Source: Parapedobacter lycopersici_A (GTDB taxonomy: Bacteria; Bacteroidota; Bacteroidia; Sphingobacteriales; Sphingobacteriaceae). From it: 38,087 nt of DNA. Shown here piece after piece: positions 8,254 through 14,815 of this stretch. The DNA is taken from the NCBI RefSeq assembly GCF_040395035.1, contig NZ_JBEBRB010000024.1, positions 1 to 38,087 on the forward strand, written 5' to 3'. Position numbers and translations under genes: made by a program. Numbering within the stretch: position 1 is the stretch's first letter; the number at the start of each line of letters is the position of its first letter. A model generated the notes under the pieces. The model saw only the letters and a program-made list of their open reading frames with translations, was not told the DNA's origin and did no database searches.

Positions 8254-9264
8254 TTATTGTTTTAATAGTTCGTTATATGCAGGTAATATTGATTTGAATT
8301 TTTCCACGACTTTATCCAGCGGTTCGTTGGAATTGCCTCCAGCGGCATTCCGGTGCCCCCCGCCATTGAAATACTTTTTGCCGATTTCATTGCAAGGGAA
8401 TGTACCAACCGACCGGAGCGATAGTTTTACCTGGTCGGTACGGTCAATGATCAGGGCAGCAAGTTTAATGCCGCTGATCGAAAGGGCGTAATTTACAAGG
8501 CCCTCAGTATCGCCTGTTGTGATATGGAAGCGGTTCAGGTCCTGGCGCGAGATGCTGAACAGGGCGGTATGGTATTCCGGAAGCACTTCAAGCCGGTTCA
8601 ATAGGCAAAAACCCAGAAATTTGAGCCGGTTTTCCGATGAACTGTTGTAAACAAGTTCCTGTATTTCCCAATTTCTGGCGCCCCGTCGGATGAGGTCAGC
8701 AGCGATCAGGTGGACTTCGGGGGTTGTGGTCTGGAAGCGAAAAGATCCGGTGTCTGTCATTAGTCCTGTGTATAGGCACGTGGCTATTTCGGCGGTAATG
8801 GCCGAGTGATCGTCCATCACATTCACCAGAAAATCATAAACCAACTGGGCAGAAGCCGCCGCATTGCTATCCCAATGCCGGAAAACATCGAACCCTTCGG
8901 GTTCCAGGTGATGGTCGATCATCACTTTTGCACCAGGTGCATTCCGCACCGCATTTTCCATGGCATGGATGCGGGAGAGGTTATTGAAGTCAAGGCACCA
9001 TATCATTTCAGCATCGGCAATCAGCGTGTCGTTTGCCTGGATATCCGCAGTATAGATCCTGATCTCCTCCCTGGCGGGCATCCAATCGAAGAATGCTGGG
9101 AAATCGGAGGGAACAATGAGGTGCACGGTATGTCCCTTTGCCTTCAGCCAAAGGTAGATGGCCAGTGAAGAACCCAGTGCATCGCCATCTGGTTTATGGT
9201 GCGTAGTAACGACAATATGCTTAGGTGCAGCAAGTTGGTGCTTAAGGACTTCCTGTGTCAACAT
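8254..9264 (-). CDS. nrnA: DHH-DHHA1 phosphoesterase (NrnA-like nanoRNase/pAp phosphatase)
   Basis: A 336-residue cytoplasmic enzyme of the DHH superfamily. Motifs in order: HHKPDGDALGS (22-32), the Asp of CLDFN (92), the DHH triad in MIDHH (115-119), TGLMTDTGSFRF, and the DHHA1 motif GGGHRNAAGG (301-310). This layout and length match NrnA, which degrades 2-5 nt RNA oligonucleotides and 3'-phosphoadenosine 5'-phosphate. The substrate is inferred from the family. It is first in a two-gene unit with the FKBP lipoprotein. Its promoter element lies at 9283-9290. Confidence 0.9.
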   Translation of the reverse strand: MLTQEVLKHQLAAPKHIVVTTHHKPDGDALGSSLAIYLWLKAKGHTVHLIVPSDFPAFFDWMPAREEIRIYTADIQANDTLIADAEMIWCLDFNNLSRIHAMENAVRNAPGAKVMIDHHLEPEGFDVFRHWDSNAAASAQLVYDFLVNVMDDHSAITAEIATCLYTGLMTDTGSFRFQTTTPEVHLIAADLIRRGARNWEIQELVYNSSSENRLKFLGFCLLNRLEVLPEYHTALFSISRQDLNRFHITTGDTEGLVNYALSISGIKLAALIIDRTDQVKLSLRSVGTFPCNEIGKKYFNGGGHRNAAGGNSNEPLDKVVEKFKSILPAYNELLKQ

Positions 9265-9282
9265 TCAGATGTTAAAAGAGTG

Positions 9283-9290
9283 CAAACCTA
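9283..9290 (-). promoter_or_regulatory. Bacteroidota -7 element TAGGTTTG for the DHH-FKBP unit
   Basis: Minus-strand TAGGTTTGCAC matches TAnnTTTG and ends 18 nt before the ATG at 9264, a normal short leader. The -33 region is A/T-rich without an exact TTTG. Confidence 0.65.
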
Positions 9291-9451
9291 CTATAAAAAA
9301 TCCGATTACCGAATTTTTTATACAGGTAAAACGGAAAAATTAACAGGCTGTGCGTGCCGGACTTTTTTGCTCCGTAAATCCCTTGATACCGTGAGTTGGT
9401 ACCGGTATTCCAGTAGGAAAGCGAGCATGCGATGGACCGGCTGTGGGGAGT

Positions 9452-9474
9452 GGCGGATATAAGGAATATCCGCC
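9452..9474 (-). other. Stem-loop just downstream of panD
   Basis: A perfect 9-bp stem (GGCGGATAT at 9452-9460, ATATCCGCC at 9466-9474) with a 5-nt loop, 10 nt past the panD stop. There is no T-run on the minus strand, so it is not a standard terminator; it could protect the mRNA 3' end. The rest of the 219-nt spacer 9265-9483 shows only the DHH promoter. Confidence 0.5.
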
Positions 9475-9483
9475 GAATGGATA

Positions 9484-9852
9484 TCAGTAATCATAGTGTT
9501 CTATGGAAGCAATCCGGTTGCCCGCTTCGGTGAATACCAACACCGGCCGGTAGCTGTCAGCTTCTTCTTCCGTGACATTGCAGAAGCTGAGAATATGGAC
9601 GGTATCGCCGACTTTAGCGTGCAATGCGGCACCGCCATTCATGCACACCTCACCGCTTCCACGTTTGCCAGGCAATACGTACGTCATGATCCGGCTGCCG
9701 TTCACGGCATTATTGACATAAACCTGCTCGTATTTTTTTATCTGCGCAGCGTCCAGCAAATCAGCATCAATAGTGATGGATCCATTGTATTCAACATTTG
9801 CCTCGGTCACTTTTACCGTATGGATTTTTGATTTTAAGATGTTGATTTCCAT
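9484..9852 (-). CDS. panD: Aspartate 1-decarboxylase proenzyme
   Basis: A 122-residue proenzyme that makes beta-alanine from aspartate for pantothenate and coenzyme A. The N-terminus has the family pattern (LKSKIHTVKVTEANVEYNGS). Self-cleavage is expected between Gly and Ser of YNGSITID at about residue 25 to create the pyruvoyl cofactor. DLLDAA, the RGSGEVCMNGGAA segment, GDTVHILSF and the EEEA..RP motif are also present. Length agrees with the usual 115-130. It lies 41 nt downstream of an uncharacterised gene on the same strand and is likely co-transcribed. No other pantothenate gene is in the window. Confidence 0.96.
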   Translation of the reverse strand: MEINILKSKIHTVKVTEANVEYNGSITIDADLLDAAQIKKYEQVYVNNAVNGSRIMTYVLPGKRGSGEVCMNGGAALHAKVGDTVHILSFCNVTEEEADSYRPVLVFTEAGNRIASIEHYDY

Positions 9853-9893
9853 TGTTGTTTTGTGTAAGTATATTCGCTTTTTTCGTTTTTATT

Positions 9894-10928
9894 TCAGCTG
9901 TTCACCGGAACCGCTATAGCGCTCAGGGCAATTTCTAGCTGCCCTTGGCGGATGATGTACTGTTGATGTTGGAAATGATACGTAAAATGATACGGAGCCT
10001 GGAGGTCTACAGCCTGTGCCGCAGCGCATCTCACCCGGTATTCTTCTCTGCCCTGACTGGCATATTTCACTACCTGGTACGTATCGGTATTCGCACACCT
10101 TTCGAGCGAAAACCAGGCTCCCTCACCGATGCCTCCCAGCCATTGGGCAGATTCGGGTAACTCATCCGGCCGTTCGGGTTCAGTAATATTGCCGGGTTTC
10201 CGGTCGCAGGGCAATAAACGTGCCTTGCTCGACGAAAGATTGTGCAGCAGCAGGTCTGCTTGAAACCGGAGTGATTGCCAGCGATTTATTTTGCGTGCGG
10301 TGATTGCACCGCGGTAATAACAATAAATCGTCCTGTCGGGTACGGCGTTTATCACGTTGCTCATGGGACTTGGTTTACCGCTTTCGGGAAAAACGAGCGA
10401 TGTTCTTGCCGGATGGCCCGCGTGCATTCCAGCCAACAGGGTTTGTGCCACGAAACGGGAACAGCTGTTATTACCTTTTGCTATCGCGCCGTATTTTATG
10501 GGGCCCTGACTGACGAGCCGGTCGGCGAACGCCTTAGCCCGGTGATAGGAGATGCCGTTCGCTATGGAAAAGAACATTCTGCCGCCGCCGTGAGTGGCCG
10601 GTTCCAGCAGGTGGAGCTCGTCGACGATAGCCTGTAAGTTGCTGATGCTGCTCTTTTCAGTGACAATGGCACGAGTGTGCAGCAAGAGACGGGGATCGGA
10701 ATTTACTGAACGAGCCCGGCCATAACCGCGAGGGGTAATGTAACGGCCAAAATCGTAGTAGGTCAGCTCACCGCTCCGTTTCACCAGGATAATGGCGGCA
10801 TGTCCTACCTTGAAGTTTAAATTCTTAACAACACCTAATGATTTCAATATGGCCATCCATCGCTCATCTCCCCGTGCCGTAACGTCGGGCCATGCGATCA
10901 CTAATGCCAGATCAAGGCTTTCGTCCAA
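9894..10928 (-). CDS. Uncharacterised protein with a likely permuted papain-like (NlpC/P60-type) domain
   Basis: A 344-residue protein without a signal peptide or membrane helix. His43 in FKVGHAAIILV and Cys156 in NNSCSRFVAQTLL occur in the His-then-Cys order of circularly permuted papain-fold proteins, with GRYITPRGYGRARS between them. This looks like a Bacteroidota DUF6695-type protein, a recall I cannot verify. The last 100 residues (WLGGIGEGAWFSLE to the end) form a separate beta-rich part. The start is TTG at 10926-10928: an in-frame stop lies 7 codons upstream with no ATG between, and a strong AGGAGG sits 5 nt before the TTG, unusual in this phylum. The next ATG would remove the first 24 residues. 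panD follows by 41 nt. The function is unknown; amidase, peptidase or acyltransferase activity are all open. Confidence 0.7.
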   Translation of the reverse strand: MDESLDLALVIAWPDVTARGDERWMAILKSLGVVKNLNFKVGHAAIILVKRSGELTYYDFGRYITPRGYGRARSVNSDPRLLLHTRAIVTEKSSISNLQAIVDELHLLEPATHGGGRMFFSIANGISYHRAKAFADRLVSQGPIKYGAIAKGNNSCSRFVAQTLLAGMHAGHPARTSLVFPESGKPSPMSNVINAVPDRTIYCYYRGAITARKINRWQSLRFQADLLLHNLSSSKARLLPCDRKPGNITEPERPDELPESAQWLGGIGEGAWFSLERCANTDTYQVVKYASQGREEYRVRCAAAQAVDLQAPYHFTYHFQHQQYIIRQGQLEIALSAIAVPVNS

Positions 10929-11459
10929 ATAACCCTCCTTTACCTGCTGTTTTTATGTTTCTCTCCATAGTTGACCGGCCGTTTGACCAAAACGGTAGCA
11001 CAGCAGTGCTATCCGAATTTTTTAATTCTTGTGAACAAAACGACCTTTGCTGTTGCTGTCACGCCGCATGTGATCTTTAGAACCTTCAAAGAATATGCCG
11101 AAAGCACCTTATCCTCCCCAGCATGCCGGACCGGATAAGTCAGGTCGAGGTTGAGCGGTTCCATTGATACACATGGGTATCATGTCATAACAGGGGATGA
11201 AATAACAGGCTAAATCTGTAAAGAATTGGGAATGTCGGGGCAGTGGGTGTGCCATGACAACATTGATACAAACCCATTAACGAAATTTATCGGCCGGCCG
11301 GTTTAAATATATCTGGAAAAATTACGACTTTTACAGGCATTGCATTGAACCTAGATACAATAGATCAATAAACGATTATACAGATGAGCACTGCATAATT
11401 TCCGTAATAACAAGTTATGAGTAATTTATGCCGGATTCATTGCCATTGACAAACACATT
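10929..11459. other. 531-nt intergenic region between divergent genes
   Basis: It separates the minus-strand papain-fold gene from the plus-strand ThuA gene. It contains two back-to-back hairpins (listed separately), a 7-bp interrupted repeat (CTTATCC near 11108 with GGATAAG near 11132) and a CCGGCCGG run near 11292. I found no exact TAnnTTTG for the ThuA gene, no long open frame with plausible codons and no RNA gene. Confidence 0.5.
10979..11011 (-). other. Two adjacent hairpins in the probable leader of the papain-fold gene
   Basis: CCGTTT/AAACGG (10979-10984 with 10990-10995, loop 5 nt) is followed without a gap by TAGCAC/GTGCTA (10996-11001 with 11006-11011, loop 4 nt). Both stems are perfect 6-mers. 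They lie 50-85 nt upstream of the TTG start of the 344-residue protein. Role unknown; there is no T-run on the minus strand. Confidence 0.45.
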
Positions 11460-14400
11460 ATGCTGATAAAAAACTCGCTCCGGATTTTACAGGTAAAAAC
11501 TAAATCGATTTTATGGTTTTCCATGTTGGCTATCTTTGTGATGGCGGCTGTTTCGTGCAATAAACGAAGCGGGAAACCCAGGCTGCTGGTATTTAGTAAG
11601 ACCGCGGGGTTTTATCATGAGTCCATTGTGGATGGACGGGAAGCACTGATGCAATTGGCTGCTGCCAATGGTTATGAAGTGGATACGACGTCCGACGCCA
11701 CCTGGTTCCAGGAAGACAGCCTGGCGCGTTATTCGGCCATTGTTTTCCTGAACACGACGGGTGATGTACTTAATCACTACCAGGAAGTCGCTTTTGAACG
11801 GTATATCCAGGCGGGAGGAGGCTATGTGGGCATCCACGCTGCTTCGGATACGGAGTACGACTGGGGTTGGTACGGTCGCCTGGTTGGGGCTTATTTTGAT
11901 AGCCACCCAGTACCGCAGGACGCAGCGTTCCAGGTTGTTGATGCCAATCATCCGGCCACTGATTCGCTGCCAGCCACATTCACTTACCACGATGAGTGGT
12001 ATAATTTTAAGAAGCTTTCACCGGATATACACGTGTTGATTACCATTGATGAGAAAAGTTATGAAGGAGGGAAGAATGGCACGGATCATCCCATTGCGTG
12101 GTACCACGATTACGACGGTGGCCGCGCATTTTATACCGGGTTCGGCCATTCAGCAGCAGCTTTTCAGGATCCATTGATTGCCAGGCATATACTGGGAGGG
12201 ATCCGATATGCGATTGGGGATAACAGGAAGCTGAATTACAACCGGGCAAAGAGCCTGCCGGTCCCCGAACGGCAGCGTTTCGTGAAAACCCAATTGCAGC
12301 TTGGCGGCCTTTTTGAACCGACCGAAATGGCGATATTACCCAATACCGACATCCTGGTTGCGCAGCGACGCGGTGAACTGATGCGTTACAGCCAGGAAAC
12401 ACAGGCGTTGAAACAGGTGGGGTTTCTCGATGTGTACCATCGTACCGAAGTTCCCAATGTAAATGCTGAAGAAGGGTTTATGGGGCTGGCCATTGACCCG
12501 GATTTTGAGGTCAATAATTATATCTATGCATTTTATAGTCCAACCGATACTTCGGTAAATCGGCTATCGCGGTTTGTTTATGCTAACGATACTCTGGATA
12601 AAAGCAGCGAGAAAATTATTCTCCAGTTTTACTCGCAGCGCGACATCTGCTGCCATACGGGAGGATCGGTTGCCTTTGGCGGCGACGGGCTGCTATACCT
12701 GTCGACAGGCGATAACTCCACGCCATTTGATCAGCCAAACCAGCGGTTCCAGAACCACGGGTTTGCACCGCTGGACGGCCGGCCGGGCTTTGCGCAATAT
12801 GATGCCCGCCGCAGTTCGGGCAACAGCAATGATCTTCGAGGTAAAATCCTTCGCATTAAGGTATTGCCCGACGGCACCTATGCGATTCCCGAGGGTAACC
12901 TGTTTGCCGAAGGACAGGAAAAAACCCGTCCGGAAATTTATGTAATGGGCAACCGTAACCCGTATCGTATTGCCATCGATCAGAAGACAAATTTCCTCTA
13001 CTGGGGCGAAGTCGGGCCCGATGCCAATCACGATAGCCTCGCTACCCGGGGACCACGTGGATACGACGAAGTGAACCAGGCACGGGAAGCGGGTTTCTTC
13101 GGCTGGCCGCTTTTTGTTGGCAATAATTACCCTTACCGGGAATATAATTACACAACCGGGCAATCCGGTGCTGCTTTCGACCCGGCAAAACCAGAAAATA
13201 ATTCGCCCAATAACACGGGTTTGCAACACTTGCCACCGGCGCATCCGGCATTTATCTGGTACCCCTATGCTGCTTCACCTGACTTTCCGCAGGTTGGCAC
13301 CGGCGGACGTAACGCCATGGCAGGGCCGGTATATTACCGCGACTTCTTTCCTCAGGCAACACGCTATCCGGAATATTACGAAGGCAAGCTGTTTATCTAC
13401 GATTGGATACGCGGGTGGATCCGGGCGGTTACCCTGCTTCCTAATGGTGATTTTGACAAGATGGAACCGTTCATGGAGGGACAGAAGTTCAATAATCCCA
13501 TTGATATGGAAGTGGGTAAGGATGGCCGGCTTTATGTGCTGGAATACGGTACCGGATGGTTTACGAAGAATGAGGATGCGGGGATTGCCCGCATTGATTA
13601 CCTGCCGGGAAACCTGGCTCCGCAGGTCGGTGCCATTGAAGTGGAACAGGTTAACGGCGGCGTGCCGTTCACGGTACAGGCGAAAGTAGCTGCTACCGAT
13701 TACGAGGGCGATCCATTGACGTATACCTGGAAGATAGGGGACGTAACCCGGCAGACCAAGGAACCGGTGCTTAGCTATACACTAGATAAGGTGGGTGAAT
13801 ACACCGTCCGCGTTACAGTTGAAGATCCTTCGGGGGCGCGGACATCCAGCGCACCTGTAGCGGTATATGCCGGAAACGACAATCCGGTTATTGAGGTTGT
13901 GCTGACCAATACATCCGGCCTTTATACGCCGGGTGAATCAATCGGCTACGAAGTAAAGGTAGCCGATGGCGATCGGCCCATTGATCCGGCAAACCTGGTC
14001 GTGTCTGTGGACTACATTAAGGGCACCGATCTGGCGGGCGCTTCGCTGGGACACCAGCAGGTATCTGAACTGGTGCTTGGGCGAAGCCTGATGCTGGCTT
14101 CCGATTGCCAGTCGTGCCACAAGGTTGACGGACCCAGTGTGGGACCGTCTTATACTCAGGTGGCGGCCAGGTACCGGAAGCAAAACGACGCGGCAGCTTA
14201 CCTTACCGGGAAAGTATTGCAGGGGGGGAGCGGCGTATGGGGCGAAGTGGCCATGCCAGCCCATCCCGGAATGAAGGAATCCGAGGCCCGGCAGATTATC
14301 CAATGGGTGCTTTCGTTGGGAGATAACCAGCAGGCAAAACTTAAATCGCTGCCAGCCAAGGGTACGATTGTGGCCCGTCCGCCCGCAGGAAGTGACAGTA

Positions 14401-14501
14401 CGACGGTGATGCGGATTACGGCACAGTATACCAATACGCCGGGAGCGGGCATCAGGCCGCTGTCGGGTGTAAAGACAGTTGATTTACGACCGAAAAAGTG
14501 A
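11460..14501 (+). CDS. ThuA - glucose/sorbosone dehydrogenase - PKD - cytochrome c lipoprotein
   Basis: A 1013-residue multidomain exported protein. A lipoprotein signal ends at Cys33 (MAAVSC). A ThuA-type domain follows at about 40-255 (LLVFSKTAGFYHESI, GGGYVGIHAASDTEYDW, PIAWYHDYDGGRAFYTGFGH). A glucose/sorbosone dehydrogenase-like six-bladed propeller spans about 275-715 (AEEGFMGLAIDPDF, HTGGSVAFGGDGLLYLSTGD, DLRGKILRIKVLPDG, MGNRNPYRIAID), the type that uses PQQ. A PKD-like domain lies at about 719-808. A c-type cytochrome follows, with CQSCH at 883-887 and probable distal ligand Met932. Such chains suggest electrons from a sugar substrate pass from PQQ to haem in the periplasm. No sugar-operon partner lies adjacent, so the substrate is unknown. 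No clear promoter was found. Confidence 0.9.
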   Translation: MLIKNSLRILQVKTKSILWFSMLAIFVMAAVSCNKRSGKPRLLVFSKTAGFYHESIVDGREALMQLAAANGYEVDTTSDATWFQEDSLARYSAIVFLNTTGDVLNHYQEVAFERYIQAGGGYVGIHAASDTEYDWGWYGRLVGAYFDSHPVPQDAAFQVVDANHPATDSLPATFTYHDEWYNFKKLSPDIHVLITIDEKSYEGGKNGTDHPIAWYHDYDGGRAFYTGFGHSAAAFQDPLIARHILGGIRYAIGDNRKLNYNRAKSLPVPERQRFVKTQLQLGGLFEPTEMAILPNTDILVAQRRGELMRYSQETQALKQVGFLDVYHRTEVPNVNAEEGFMGLAIDPDFEVNNYIYAFYSPTDTSVNRLSRFVYANDTLDKSSEKIILQFYSQRDICCHTGGSVAFGGDGLLYLSTGDNSTPFDQPNQRFQNHGFAPLDGRPGFAQYDARRSSGNSNDLRGKILRIKVLPDGTYAIPEGNLFAEGQEKTRPEIYVMGNRNPYRIAIDQKTNFLYWGEVGPDANHDSLATRGPRGYDEVNQAREAGFFGWPLFVGNNYPYREYNYTTGQSGAAFDPAKPENNSPNNTGLQHLPPAHPAFIWYPYAASPDFPQVGTGGRNAMAGPVYYRDFFPQATRYPEYYEGKLFIYDWIRGWIRAVTLLPNGDFDKMEPFMEGQKFNNPIDMEVGKDGRLYVLEYGTGWFTKNEDAGIARIDYLPGNLAPQVGAIEVEQVNGGVPFTVQAKVAATDYEGDPLTYTWKIGDVTRQTKEPVLSYTLDKVGEYTVRVTVEDPSGARTSSAPVAVYAGNDNPVIEVVLTNTSGLYTPGESIGYEVKVADGDRPIDPANLVVSVDYIKGTDLAGASLGHQQVSELVLGRSLMLASDCQSCHKVDGPSVGPSYTQVAARYRKQNDAAAYLTGKVLQGGSGVWGEVAMPAHPGMKESEARQIIQWVLSLGDNQQAKLKSLPAKGTIVARPPAGSDSTTVMRITAQYTNTPGAGIRPLSGVKTVDLRPKK

Positions 14502-14815
14502 TCGATGGCCAGTTTTAGTTTTAGCAGTCCGTGGTCTGTGACTGGCGAAGGGTGAACAGTGGTCTGTGATGGGTGTTTGGTGATCTGTCTGTGAACGGTG
14601 GTGGATATTTGACGATCGATGATAAGTGGTTTGTAAAACCCCTCGTTCCACGTAAAAAGTCGCCAATGTTGTATCAGCCCCGCTACCGCCAACACAAACC
14701 CTGATACCTGCTTACGCAGTAGCCAGCCGCGGCTTGCAGGTTGACGCACTGCCGTGGTAGCGACTGGGTACAGCGACGAGTTTTTGCTTACGTTTTTGCG
14801 GAAAAAAAGTAAGAT
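14502..14815. repeat. Repeat-like spacer: degenerate GTGGTCTGTGA units and a candidate dispersed element
   Basis: This gap between two convergent genes holds two unlike parts. At 14531-14608 a G/T-rich stretch repeats GTGGTCTGTGA (14531-14541 and 14559-14569, exact, 28 nt apart), with a related GTGATCTGTCTGTGA at 14580-14594. At about 14640-14815 the sequence changes to C-rich text with CTTACGCAGTAGCCAGCCGC, CCGCGGCTTGCAGG and a run reading TTTTTGCTTACGTTTTTGCGG followed by an A7 tract, ending against the next stop codon. I recall similar text in spacers of related genomes, which suggests a dispersed repeat, but no second copy is in this window. A minus-strand frame through it is not considered a gene. 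Confidence 0.45.

Noticed and set aside
11095..11154. Very short frame beginning ATGCCGAAAGCACC in the 531-nt spacer
   Set aside because: About 19 codons with no ribosome-binding site, promoter or recognised peptide.
12693..13244. A 183-codon minus-strand frame within the ThuA/dehydrogenase gene
   Set aside because: Antisense shadow of the propeller-coding region, with no recognised motif.
14198..14749. A 183-codon minus-strand frame through the ThuA 3' end and the repeat-like spacer
   Set aside because: It runs antisense to the cytochrome c domain, and its other part is repeat-like text. No coding signature.
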